Below, piece after piece: positions 1-9,181 of a stretch of DNA of 46,117 nt. The notes beneath the pieces are model-generated. The model saw only the letters and a list, made by a program, of their open reading frames with translations, did no database searches and was not told where the DNA came from. The position numbers and the translations under genes were made by a program. The DNA is from Myxococcus sp. (GTDB taxonomy: Bacteria; Myxococcota; Myxococcia; Myxococcales; Myxococcaceae). Where the stretch lies: positions 1 through 46,117 of the forward strand of contig JACSRE010000111.1 in assembly GCA_014879945.1 (NCBI GenBank). Direction: 5' to 3'. Positions within the stretch are counted from its first letter, which is position 1. Each line of letters starts with the position of its first letter.

Positions 1-196
1 TGTCGCTCGCAGCCGGCGCCGGCGCCACGAAGATCACGTCGGAGCCGTAGGTCGCGAATTGGCCGCCCTGGCTTGTCGCCACGGCAGCATCGCTCAGCTC
101 AGGAAGGTCGAAGATGTCGATCAGGCACGTCGCACAGCTGTAGCGCACGCCGCTGAGGAACCCCAGGCGACGCGGAGCGCCAGCCGCGCTGCTCAC
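1..196 (-). CDS. Hypothetical protein, N-terminal part (runs off the left edge)
   Basis: On the minus strand a frame opens with GTG at 196-194 and stays open for 65 codons to the window edge. The GTG overlaps the TGA stop of the upstream peptidoglycan-binding gene (GTGA at 196-193), the usual sign of translational coupling. The visible residues begin with a short polar stretch (SSAAGAPRRLG), then contain a Cys-x2-Cys pair (SCATC) and a segment ending in SDVIFVAPAPAASD. I recognise no family. The call rests on the overlap arrangement and the lack of stops, so it is moderate at best. If real, the two genes are co-translated and probably act in the same envelope process. Confidence 0.45.
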   Translation of the reverse strand, partial: MSSAAGAPRRLGFLSGVRYSCATCLIDIFDLPELSDAAVATSQGGQFATYGSDVIFVAPAPAASD

Positions 197-759
197 CGCG
201 CCCGCTCGACCTCGGCGTGCAGCCGCGCGCTCGAGATGACGAGGCGGTTCATCGCGCCCCCGTCGTCGGCGGTGAGGGGCAGAATGAGCCCGCCGTTCAT
301 CTCGTCGAGGCGCCGCGCCGCCGCCAGCTCGGCCGGCGGAACCGCCCTGCCGTGGTCGTGGTACCAGGCGAGCCGGTCGGACATCTGGTCGTTCATCGTG
401 GTGATTCGGTCGTACGGGTGCGCGTCGGCCGGGGGCAGCCGAAGCGGCGGAGGCCCTGCCGGGGCTGGCGTTCCACCCGACGGCGCAGCGCCTCCGCGAG
501 AGGGGCCAGCAGGGGCGCCGCCGCCCGGGGTGCGGGGCGCTGGCTCGAACGCGTCGCCCGACAGGCCGAGCGCGGCCGCGGTGCGCCGCCCCACCACGCC
601 GTCGGGAGCGAGCCCATGCGAGCGCTGGAAGGCGACGACCGCCGCGCGGGTCTCTCGCCCGAACCGGCCATCGACGCCCAGTCCTCCCGCGCCGCTGGCC
701 GCCAATCGCTCCTGAATCTGCGTGACGACGGGTCCTCGTGCTCCGACTCGAACTGACAT
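193..759 (-). CDS. Peptidoglycan-binding domain protein
   Basis: Predicted 188-residue protein. The ATG at 759 was chosen because an AGGAGA sequence lies a few bases upstream; the open frame extends further but without a better signal. Residues ~1-65 form a PG_binding_1 repeat: VRVGARGPVVTQIQERL, then VDGRFGRETRAAVVAFQ and a GLAPDGVVGRRTAAALG ending. These are the hallmarks of the three-helix domain found in cell-wall hydrolases and spore-cortex enzymes. A Pro/Gly/Ala-rich linker (~75-115) follows, then a ~70-residue helical tail (ITTMNDQMSDRLAWYHDHGR...) that I do not recognise. No signal peptide or catalytic domain is visible. It may therefore be a targeting or effector-like protein rather than an enzyme. 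Its stop overlaps the next gene by GTGA. Confidence 0.75.
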   Translation of the reverse strand: MSVRVGARGPVVTQIQERLAASGAGGLGVDGRFGRETRAAVVAFQRSHGLAPDGVVGRRTAAALGLSGDAFEPAPRTPGGGAPAGPSRGGAAPSGGTPAPAGPPPLRLPPADAHPYDRITTMNDQMSDRLAWYHDHGRAVPPAELAAARRLDEMNGGLILPLTADDGGAMNRLVISSARLHAEVERAR

Positions 760-918
760 GGGGTTCTCCTGTGGGTGTTCCTTCTCCCGATGACTCGCAG
801 CGAGGGCTCCGTGGGACAGGCCTGGTGCTCGCGAGCTCGAAGGCGGGCTGGACGTCGGCGCGCGGCACCATTGGAACTCGTCGTTGACATCCCGGGAACT
901 GAAAGAGACAAGTTCGCC

Positions 919-1230
919 ATGCGCGCGGCCCTGCTCGTGCTGTTCAGCGTCGTCCTCGCCGGCTGTGCCGGCGTGGGCACCGTTCTGGTCGACGACGAGG
1001 CGCCTGTCGTCACCATCGTGGGCGGGATGGCGGCGACGGGCACGGGCACCTCCTGGCGCGTCTTCTATTTCGTCGATCGTCGGACGCGGCTCTGCGCGCT
1101 CGAGATCGGCGAAATCGGGGGGGTGGTATCCTGTTGCGACGTCTGGCGCCTCAGGGAGGCCCGGCCGCACCTGCGCTGGCTCAGCGCCGAGAAGTGCGCC
1201 GACAAGCCGGTCGCCGCTGACCAGAAGTAG
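919..1230 (+). CDS. Small putative lipoprotein
   Basis: 103 residues from ATG 919. A classical lipoprotein signal (RAALLVLFSVVLAGC) places the lipidated cysteine at residue 16. The mature part is about 85 residues with four further cysteines, including a CC pair (VVSCCDVW) and a late Cys (AEKCADK), which may form disulfides in the periplasm or outside. No family is recognised. A TTGACA hexamer lies at 884-889, but no convincing -10 follows, so the promoter is unresolved. The gene is divergent from the peptidoglycan-binding gene. Confidence 0.65.
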   Translation: MRAALLVLFSVVLAGCAGVGTVLVDDEAPVVTIVGGMAATGTGTSWRVFYFVDRRTRLCALEIGEIGGVVSCCDVWRLREARPHLRWLSAEKCADKPVAADQK

Positions 1231-1478
1231 CGCAGCCCCGGTCTGCGGAGCCCGTCAGCTCAGCGCAAGTGAACCGAGTACACCCCTCCTCCAGAAGACC
1301 CAGGCCGTCGAGCTGGGCGCCGCCTTGTCGGCCTTCGTCGGCGCGCGCTGACGCCGAGGGCGGGTTGTGCGCAATCAAGCTCCGCCGCCCCGACGCGACT
1401 TTGGAGTTCGCGTCCTGCTGCCGCGAAATACACTCGCCCTGCAGTCGCTGTTGCCAACTTCAACGCTCGGGGAACTCG

Positions 1479-4031
1479 ATGACTTTGCCGTTGCGATGCC
1501 GTGGTCTCGGCCTGTCTGTGCTCGTCTTCGTCGCGCTGTCTGCCTGCCCACCTCCGACGCCTGCGCTCAGGCCCGTCGACACCACCACCGTCAAGCAGGT
1601 GGTGGGCGCGGCCGGTGGTTCGCTGGTGCACCCCACCGGCGCAAAGCTGGTGGTGCCGCCCGGCGCCCTGTCCGCTGACGTCGAGCTCTCGCTCACCGGC
1701 GCCGCCGCGCCCGACCCCGCGCAGACCGGCGCGCCCGCCGTTGGCCAGGCCTTCGTGCTCGGCCCCGAGGGGCAGACCTTCGCCACGCCGCTCTCCATCG
1801 AGGTGCCGGTCGACCCTGCGCTGGTGCAGCAGCGGGGCGCCGGCGTCGACGAGCTGCGCCTGCGGCTGGCCCCGCAATCGACGATGCAGTTCGTCGAGCT
1901 CGCCACCACCGCCGACACCGAGCGCAAGGTGCTGACCGCCCAGCTCACCCACTTCTCCATCATCGTGCCCGTCGTCAGCGGGAGCGGCTTCACCTTCAGC
2001 ACCAGCGGGCTCCCCGCGGCCAGCGTGGGCGTCGCGTACTCGGGCGCCCTCGTCGTCTCGGGCGGCACCGCGCCGTACGCCTTCTCGGTCGTGGCCGGGT
2101 CGCTCCCTCCAGGGCTCAGCGTCAACGCCGCGGGCGTCTTCTCGGGCACGCCCACCGCCGCCGGGAACTTCGTCTTCACCGTGCGGGTGACGGACAGCGC
2201 GGCCAACGCGGCCGAAGCCGTGGTGGTGATGGCCGTGGGCGGGCAGGGGCAGTGCAACGCCGTGCCGAACTCGGGCGGCCTGGTGGCCGAGCAGCGCGTG
2301 GCCGCCGCCGCGCCCGCCCCCGCCGGCGGCACCGTCGCGCTGGGCACCTGGGTGCGCGCGTCGGCCATCATCTACACCGGCATCGGCGGCGCCACCGGGC
2401 CCACCGGACGGCAGGTGCGCCAGGCGCTGCGCCTCACCATGGTGAACGGCTCGCTGCGCTTCGACAGCGTCTACCAGGAGCCCGGCGAGGCCATCGAGCT
2501 CGTCAGCGGGAGCGCGGCCTTCAACGGCACGCAGCTCACCGTCACCTTCAACTGCCCCCAGCCGGGCACGCGCGCCTTCACCTACTCGGCGACCGCCGGC
2601 CGCTTCACGCTGTTCGAGCCGGTCACCGGAGGGCTCCGCGAGATGGTCTTCGTGCCCGAGGGCACCAGCTTGCCCACCGACGGCGGGACGCTCCTCGATG
2701 GCGGGTCGCCCACCGACGCGGGGACCGTCACCGACGCAGGCACCGCCTCAGACGCAGGGACGCTCGCGTGCAGCGGGCCAGGCTCGGCCGGGGCCGTGGT
2801 GCTCGAGCAGTACGCCGCGGGCCTCAGCCCCCAGGCCACCGGCGGCGTGGTGCCAGACGGCGACTATGCGCTCGTCTCGCAGCTCGTCTACGACGCCGAC
2901 GCGGGCACCTCGGGGCCGACCGGCGTGCAGCGCGCGCAGACCCTCCGCATCACCGGCACCCAGGTGGCCGCGACGACCGACGACGGCCCGGGGCCGCAGA
3001 CGACGCAGTACGCCCTGGCCTACGCGGGCCCCACCGTGGTGCTGACCCAGACCTGCCCCGCGGGCTCCGCCACCCAGAACTTCGCCTATTCGATGCTGAG
3101 CGGGCCGCAGCTCCGCCTGATGCGCGGCTCCTCGCGCGGCACGGTGGTGTCGCTCTACCAGCTCACCGGCGCCAGCGACGGCGGCGTGGCCTCTGACGCG
3201 GGCGTGGCGCCTGACGCCGGGGCGGTGGTCGACGCGGGCGTCGAGGTCATCGGCACGGGCTTCACCGACCTGGTGGACCTCGCGCGCGAGCCGAGCACGG
3301 GGTTCCTCTACACCCTGGGCGGTGGCGAGGTGCGCCGCTGCGACACCGTGGCCTGCGGCGGCACGGGCAACGGCACGCTGGTCACCAACGCCTTCGCCAG
3401 CAGCCTCACGGTGGACAACGGCACGCTCTACCTCACCACCGACTTCCAGAACGTGAAGCGCTGCGACGTGACCAACTGCACCCTCACCACCTTCGCCGCG
3501 CCCGGCGCCAACACCTACCCGGCGCACCTGGTGGTGGCCAACGGCTACCTCTACTGGATGGCGGAGGCTGGCCCGTCGCGACGAATTCAAGCCTGCCCCC
3601 TCAGCGGCTGCGGGGCCGGGCCGACGGGCGTCTACACCGGCGCCGAGCTCGACGGCGTTCCGGTCTCTGGCGTCGCCGTCGACGCGTCGGCGGTCTACGT
3701 GGCCAGCTTCACCGGCGGGCTGTGGCGCATTCCCCTCTCTGGCCCCGACACCGCGAGCGGCCCGGCGGTCAACCTCTCGGGCTCGGCCTACGGCACCGGC
3801 GGCCTCGTCGTCGACGGCACCACGCTGGCGTGGGCCGAGAGCAATGACAACCGGGTGCGCGCCTGCTCGCTCCCGAGCTGCGCGAGCACCTTCACCGTTC
3901 GCGGCGGCCTGGTGACACCCACCGGCCTCGCCTTCGACTCGACGTGGGTCTACGGCGTCGACCGCGGCACCCCCAACGGCTCGGGCGGCTTCGTGGCCGG
4001 CACGGGGCGGGTCTGGCGCTTCAGGAAGTAG
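1479..4031 (+). CDS. Large multidomain lipoprotein (ZU5-like, Ig-like, DAG linkers, propeller-like C-terminus)
   Basis: 850 residues from ATG 1479, preceded by GGGGA. The frame is open further upstream, but only this start gives a signal peptide (LSVLVFVALSAC, lipid Cys 23). Visible domains: a ZU5-like segment (~41-160; AAGGSLVHPTGAKLVVPPGAL); a putative Ig domain of He_PIG type (~170-250; GLPAASVGVAYSGAL, LPPGLSVNAAGVFSGTPT); and two related ~130-residue modules, each with a GPTG(R/V)Q motif. These are separated by Asp-Ala-Gly-rich linkers. The last ~260 residues are repeats of the 'VTNxxxxxLTVDNGTLYLTT...VKRCDVTNC' type resembling a beta-propeller. Such architecture is common in Myxococcota surface lipoproteins. 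A role in adhesion or sensing at the cell surface is inference; no catalytic site is seen. Confidence 0.85.
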   Translation: MTLPLRCRGLGLSVLVFVALSACPPPTPALRPVDTTTVKQVVGAAGGSLVHPTGAKLVVPPGALSADVELSLTGAAAPDPAQTGAPAVGQAFVLGPEGQTFATPLSIEVPVDPALVQQRGAGVDELRLRLAPQSTMQFVELATTADTERKVLTAQLTHFSIIVPVVSGSGFTFSTSGLPAASVGVAYSGALVVSGGTAPYAFSVVAGSLPPGLSVNAAGVFSGTPTAAGNFVFTVRVTDSAANAAEAVVVMAVGGQGQCNAVPNSGGLVAEQRVAAAAPAPAGGTVALGTWVRASAIIYTGIGGATGPTGRQVRQALRLTMVNGSLRFDSVYQEPGEAIELVSGSAAFNGTQLTVTFNCPQPGTRAFTYSATAGRFTLFEPVTGGLREMVFVPEGTSLPTDGGTLLDGGSPTDAGTVTDAGTASDAGTLACSGPGSAGAVVLEQYAAGLSPQATGGVVPDGDYALVSQLVYDADAGTSGPTGVQRAQTLRITGTQVAATTDDGPGPQTTQYALAYAGPTVVLTQTCPAGSATQNFAYSMLSGPQLRLMRGSSRGTVVSLYQLTGASDGGVASDAGVAPDAGAVVDAGVEVIGTGFTDLVDLAREPSTGFLYTLGGGEVRRCDTVACGGTGNGTLVTNAFASSLTVDNGTLYLTTDFQNVKRCDVTNCTLTTFAAPGANTYPAHLVVANGYLYWMAEAGPSRRIQACPLSGCGAGPTGVYTGAELDGVPVSGVAVDASAVYVASFTGGLWRIPLSGPDTASGPAVNLSGSAYGTGGLVVDGTTLAWAESNDNRVRACSLPSCASTFTVRGGLVTPTGLAFDSTWVYGVDRGTPNGSGGFVAGTGRVWRFRK

Positions 4032-4133
4032 CGCCTCGAGGCCCTCGCGGCTCGTTCCCGGCGCGTTCGCCGACCGAGCCGCGGGCGCGCGTCGACGCCC
4101 TGGCCGCTGCGGCAACCCGAAGAGACGCCACGG

Positions 4134-5180
4134 CTACAGCAGGCTGCACACCTCGGGGTGGGCCGTCACGATGGCCTGCACGCTCCGCAGCATCAGCTCG
4201 CACTCGGGGCGAACCTCGGCCGCGCGGGTGCGCAGGGGCCCGTAGTGCCCGGCTGCCCCGCCCCGTACCCGGAGCATCACCGCGGCGTACTCGGCGGCGA
4301 AGCCCGGGCACTCCTTCTCGAGGCGTTGAAACAGCAGGCCGTCGGCGCCGGTGCCCCAGTTCTGCCAGTTGGCGGCGCTGCAGGTGACGCCCTCGGCGTA
4401 GGCGCTGAGGAAGCACCCCGTCGTCGAGGCGCGGTAGCGGTCGAAGAGCAGCGGCAGCTCCGGGCTCGAGGTGCGCGAGTCGTAGCTGGTCTGCCAGGCC
4501 CCGGCCTCGGCGCTGTCCGAGGTGGTGTTGGTGGCCGAGGTGTCGCGGCCGGTGCAGTGCTCGCCCGAGCTCTCGCGCATGCCCAGGCCGAGCAACAGGG
4601 TGTACGTGTGCCGGAAGGTGTCGAGCCCGGCGACGCTGTTGTCGAGGTTCAGCGCGGCGAACTGGGCGCTGTACCAGGCGAGCGCGTCGCGCTGCGTGTT
4701 GGTGGTCTGCGCCATCGAGACGACCGCCACGTCGGACCGCGTCGGCTGGCAGACGCCCCGCGCGAACGACAGGGCGACCCCCTTCGCGTAGCCGCGCGGC
4801 ATCTGGCCCCGGCTCGGCCACTGGTAGCGGTAGCAGGCGGAGCCCACCGCAGCCGAGGTGATGGCGTCTCGCCAGACCCCTGCGTCGAGCGCTGCGCCAG
4901 CGTCGAGGGCGGCGCCCGCGTCGGTCGGAGGCGTGCCCCCATCGATGGCGGGCCCGGCGTCGGCGAAGTGCCCCGCGTCGGCGAAGTGCCCCGCGTCGGG
5001 CTGAGGGCCGGCGTCACCGGCCGCGCCGCCGTCTTCGCCCTCGCCTGCATCGGGGGGAGGCACCCCGGCGTCGTGCGCTGGTCCCGCGTCACGCATCGGC
5101 AGACCAGCGTCGACGGCCTCCACGGGAGCCCCGCAGGCGCCCAGCGCCAGCGCGACGACGAGTATTCGTGACGAGGACAC
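4134..5180 (-). CDS. DAG-repeat lipoprotein with possible lysozyme-like domain
   Basis: 348 residues. Two in-frame GTG codons are possible (5186, 5180). The second is preferred because AGGAG lies five bases before it, whereas it abuts the first. The signal peptide ends at LALGAC (Cys 16). Residues ~20-102 are an extended linker with about eleven Asp-Ala-Gly triplets, two of them in a perfect DAGHFA tandem repeat. The remaining ~245 residues are globular and Cys-containing. They carry MRESSGEHCTGRD followed by EAGAWQTSYDS, which resembles the catalytic Glu and following loop of goose-type lysozyme/transglycosylase folds (Glu ~203). That similarity is from memory of motif shape, so the enzymatic call is tentative. 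It is convergent with the large lipoprotein gene. Confidence 0.8.
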   Translation of the reverse strand: MSSSRILVVALALGACGAPVEAVDAGLPMRDAGPAHDAGVPPPDAGEGEDGGAAGDAGPQPDAGHFADAGHFADAGPAIDGGTPPTDAGAALDAGAALDAGVWRDAITSAAVGSACYRYQWPSRGQMPRGYAKGVALSFARGVCQPTRSDVAVVSMAQTTNTQRDALAWYSAQFAALNLDNSVAGLDTFRHTYTLLLGLGMRESSGEHCTGRDTSATNTTSDSAEAGAWQTSYDSRTSSPELPLLFDRYRASTTGCFLSAYAEGVTCSAANWQNWGTGADGLLFQRLEKECPGFAAEYAAVMLRVRGGAAGHYGPLRTRAAEVRPECELMLRSVQAIVTAHPEVCSLL

Positions 5181-5308
5181 GGGCACTCCTGGCGCGAACG
5201 GCCGGGTGACGTTGTCAGCTCCGGGCGCGGTGGGAAAGACTGCGCCTCAACAGACTGCGCCGGAGATCCTCGAAAAGCCGAAGGGGCTGGGCTACACCCG
5301 CACTCCTC

Positions 5309-6238
<930 letters not shown>

Positions 6239-6331
6239 CCTGACGCGGCGGCTCGCGGGAGCTCCTCGGCTGACTCGCGAGAGCGCAGGCCGCCGTCGAT
6301 GGGCCAGCGCGCAGACTGCTGCTGAGGCCGC

Positions 6332-6631
6332 TCAGGGCTCCGAGGGCGACGACGGCTCGGCCGGGGCCGTGCGCCCGTCTTCGAGCTTGAGCACGAAGGT
6401 CTTCTTCTCGCCGGCCTTCACCGGCACCTCTTCTTCGTGCGAGTCGCCTTTGTGCTCGAGCCGCACGATGTGTTTGCCCGCGGCCACCTTGAGGGTGATG
6501 GGCTTCTCTCCGCTGGTGCCGGCCTTCTTGCCGTCGACCTTCACCACCACCCCGGGCGGCGAGACGTCGATGATGAGCTGCGTCGGGCCCGCGGCGAGCA
6601 CGAGCGAGGCGGTGAGCGCGATGGCGAACAT
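6332..6631 (-). CDS. Secreted PEGA-domain protein
   Basis: 99 residues from ATG 6631, with GGGGGAG five bases upstream. The much longer open frame in this phase is a shadow of the mutase gene. A signal peptide (MFAIALTASLVLAAG) precedes a PEGA domain: LIIDVSPPGVVVKVDGKKAGTSG, then ITLKVAAGKHIVRLEHKG. PEGA domains are small beta-rich surface-layer or periplasmic modules, often C-terminal in larger myxobacterial proteins; here the domain stands alone. The tail is acidic and Pro/Ser-rich. Function is unknown. It is divergent from the phosphohexomutase with a 90-bp gap. Confidence 0.8.
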   Translation of the reverse strand: MFAIALTASLVLAAGPTQLIIDVSPPGVVVKVDGKKAGTSGEKPITLKVAAGKHIVRLEHKGDSHEEEVPVKAGEKKTFVLKLEDGRTAPAEPSSPSEP

Positions 6632-6721
6632 GAGGACTCCCCCAGCGATGAGTTGGCGCACTGTACCTCGCGCGCGCGGCAACTGAAGCGGCGGCGCCGA
6701 TTGGGGGTATGAAGCCCGGTC

Positions 6722-8467
6722 ATGGACACCGACCGGTTGCTTCGCGACGCGCAGGCCTGGGCTGACGCCGACCCCGACCCCACCACCGCGGCCGAGCTCG
6801 AGGCGCTCATCGCCGCGAAGAACACCGCCGAGCTCTCTGACCGCTTCGCGATGGCGCTCGAGTTCGGCACCGCCGGCCTGCGCGGTGTGCTGGGCGGCGG
6901 CACCAACCGCATGAACCGCGCCGTCGTGCGGCGCACCACGCTGGGCCTGGCGCGCTACCTCAAGGCGACGGTGCCCGACGTCACCACCCGCGGCGTCATC
7001 ATCGGGCGTGACGGCCGCCTGCTCAGCGTCGAGTTCGCGCAAGACGCCGCCGCGGTGCTGGCCGCCGAGGGCATTCCGGCCTGGGTGTTCCCCGACGTGG
7101 CGCCCACGCCGCTGACCGCGTTCGCCGTGGTTCGCCACAACGCCGCGGCCGGCATCATGGTGACCGCCAGCCACAACCCGCCCGAGTACAACGGGTACAA
7201 GGTGTACTGGGGCAACGGGGCGCAGATCATCCCTCCCCACGACACCGGCATCGCCAGGGCCATCGACGCGGTGGGGCCGGCGAAGGACGTCGCGCTGATG
7301 AACGAAGACGAGGCGCGTCGCAGGGGCCTGTTCCACGACGTGAAGGACAGCGTCACCCGCGCCTACCTCGACGCCATCCTCGCGCTGCGGCCGACCCGCC
7401 AGACGAAGGGCCTCTCCATCGTCTACACGGCGATGCACGGCGTCGGCGGCGCGCTGGTGCTGCAGGCCCTGGCCGAGGCGGGCTTCGAGCACGTCGCCCC
7501 GGTGCCCGAGCAGCAGCAGCCTGACGGGCGCTTCCCCACCGTTCGCTTCCCCAACCCCGAAGAGAAGGGCGCGATGGACCTCTCGACCGCGCTCGCCAAC
7601 TCGGTGAAGGCCGACCTGGTGCTGGCCAACGACCCCGACGCCGATCGGCTGGCGGTGATGGCGCGCGACGCCAGCGGCGCCCTGGTGATGCTCACCGGCA
7701 ACGAGGTGGGCGTGCTGCTCGGGCACTTCCTGCTGACACAGCAGAAGACCGAGCACCCGCTGGTGGTCACCACCATCGTCTCGTCGGCGCAGCTCAAGGC
7801 CATCGCCGCGGCGCTGGGCAGCCGGTACGCCGAGACGCTCACCGGCTTCAAGTGGATCGCCAACGTCGCCCTCGACGAGCTCCAGCGCGGCGCCAACTTC
7901 GTCGTCGGCTACGAGGAGGCGCTCGGCTACTCGGTGGGCCCGGTGGTGCGCGACAAGGACGGCATCGGCGCGGCGCTGGTGGTGGCCGACATGGCGGCGT
8001 GGTGCAAGGCGCGGGGCCTGACGCTCTTGGGCTACCTCGAAGAGGTGCAGCGCGCGCACGGGCTGTTCGTCGCGAAGCAGTTCAACGCCACGTTGCCCGG
8101 CGCCTCGGGCGCGGCCACCATCAAGGCGGTGATGGACGGCTTCCGCGCCAGGGCCCCCGCCGCCATCGGCCCGGCGCGCATCACCGCCACCAACGACTAC
8201 CAGCTGCAGACGCGCACCGAGGGCGGCACCGTGAGCCCGCTGTCGCTGCCGCCGTCGAACGTGGTGGCCTACGAGCTCGAGGGCGGGCACCGCGTGACGC
8301 TGCGCCCGTCGGGCACCGAGCCGAAGATCAAGTTCTACTTCGAGTGGAGAGAGACGATGACGCCAGGTGAACCCATGGCCGACGCCAAGGCGCGCGCGAT
8401 GAAGCGCCTCGACGCGCTCGAGGCCGCGTTCCTCCCGCTGGCGGCCGAGCGGGGGCTGCCCCGATGA
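6722..8467 (+). CDS. Phosphoglucomutase/phosphopentomutase (PGM2-like alpha-phosphohexomutase)
   Basis: 581 residues, the typical length of the PGM2/PgcA branch. All four alpha-D-phosphohexomutase signatures are visible. These are the phosphoserine loop TASHNP (Ser 150), the Mg-binding DPDADR loop (304-309), the sugar-recognition GYEEALGYSVG (396-406) and the phosphate-binding RPSGT (528-532). The N-terminal FGTAGLRG (48-55) is also characteristic. Family members interconvert glucose-1-P/glucose-6-P or ribose/deoxyribose-1-P and -5-P; sequence alone does not decide between them. The nearby deoC and BMP-type importer make a phosphopentomutase role attractive, but that is inference. The stop overlaps the next gene by ATGA at 8464, so the two are translationally coupled. 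Confidence 0.92.
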   Translation: MDTDRLLRDAQAWADADPDPTTAAELEALIAAKNTAELSDRFAMALEFGTAGLRGVLGGGTNRMNRAVVRRTTLGLARYLKATVPDVTTRGVIIGRDGRLLSVEFAQDAAAVLAAEGIPAWVFPDVAPTPLTAFAVVRHNAAAGIMVTASHNPPEYNGYKVYWGNGAQIIPPHDTGIARAIDAVGPAKDVALMNEDEARRRGLFHDVKDSVTRAYLDAILALRPTRQTKGLSIVYTAMHGVGGALVLQALAEAGFEHVAPVPEQQQPDGRFPTVRFPNPEEKGAMDLSTALANSVKADLVLANDPDADRLAVMARDASGALVMLTGNEVGVLLGHFLLTQQKTEHPLVVTTIVSSAQLKAIAAALGSRYAETLTGFKWIANVALDELQRGANFVVGYEEALGYSVGPVVRDKDGIGAALVVADMAAWCKARGLTLLGYLEEVQRAHGLFVAKQFNATLPGASGAATIKAVMDGFRARAPAAIGPARITATNDYQLQTRTEGGTVSPLSLPPSNVVAYELEGGHRVTLRPSGTEPKIKFYFEWRETMTPGEPMADAKARAMKRLDALEAAFLPLAAERGLPR

Positions 8468-9132
8468 TCGCGCTCCCGCTCGTGCTGGCCTTGTCGTTGG
8501 GGGCCGACGCGCCGCCACCCGCCGCGGCAGCGTCCACCCCGTCCACCCCGTCCATCACCCAGGGCCAGCGGTGGTCGGTGGTCGGCGCGCTCACCGCGGG
8601 CGAAGGCGGCAACGTCATCGAAGGCGGGCTCGGCTGGCCGGGCCTCTCCGGGAGCTTCTCGCACGGCGTGGCGAAGCACTTCGACCTCGGGGTGCGCATC
8701 TCGTTCAACTACGGCCTCGAGGGGCTCGTCACCCGGGTGTTGCCGGGCGCGAAGCTCCAGGGCCTGGTGAAGTTCCGCGTCTTCGAGGCCAACGCGCTGT
8801 CCTTCGGCATCACCTTCGAGCCGGGCCCGCTCTTCGCGGTGGACCGCTTCGGCAACGGCCTGGTCGGGTTCGCGCTGCCGCTGGGCTTCAGGTTCGGCGT
8901 GGCCGTCTCGAGCGCCATCACCCTCGGGTTCTCGTTCGACGTGCCGCTGTGGGTGCAGTTCGGCGGCGGCGGCGGCGTCAACGTGCCGCTGCTCCCGGGC
9001 CTGGGCCTCGAGTACTTCATCAAGAGCGAGCTGCTGGTGTTCTTCAAGACGCGCATGGGCCCGACGGTGCGGCCCAGCGGGCTGCTCGAGCTGGCCTTCG
9101 ACGCGCACCTCGGCGTCGGCTACCGGTTCTGA
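8464..9132 (+). CDS. Secreted beta-rich protein, possible outer-membrane barrel
   Basis: 222 residues. The ATG overlaps the mutase stop (ATGA). A signal peptide (MIALPLVLALSLGADA) is followed by a short Pro/Ala/Thr stretch, then ~190 residues of alternating hydrophobic/polar strands rich in Gly and aromatics (FDLGVRISFNYGL, SFGITFEPGPLF, ITLGFSFDVPLW). The protein ends with GVGYRF; a terminal Phe is typical of BAM-assembled outer-membrane barrels. I recognise no specific family. Coupling to a cytosolic mutase gene may reflect compact packing rather than shared function. Confidence 0.7.
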   Translation: MIALPLVLALSLGADAPPPAAAASTPSTPSITQGQRWSVVGALTAGEGGNVIEGGLGWPGLSGSFSHGVAKHFDLGVRISFNYGLEGLVTRVLPGAKLQGLVKFRVFEANALSFGITFEPGPLFAVDRFGNGLVGFALPLGFRFGVAVSSAITLGFSFDVPLWVQFGGGGGVNVPLLPGLGLEYFIKSELLVFFKTRMGPTVRPSGLLELAFDAHLGVGYRF

Positions 9133-9181
9133 CAGGTCGGTTTTCCGAACGCGGGCGCGCGCGGCTGGCAAGGTGCCGCGC

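Noticed and set aside
884-912. TTGACA hexamer before the small lipoprotein gene
   Set aside because: The best -10 at 17 bp (GACAAG) matches only half the consensus and would make a leaderless transcript, so it is not listed as a promoter.
4950-5000. Tandem gcgtcggcgaagtgcccc repeats as a CRISPR-like or regulatory array
   Set aside because: They are simply the codons of the DAG-rich lipoprotein linker (DAGHFA repeat).
6632-8518. Long N-terminal extension of the PEGA protein frame across the mutase gene
   Set aside because: The extension is antisense to the mutase. ATG 6631 has a strong Shine-Dalgarno sequence and starts a signal peptide.
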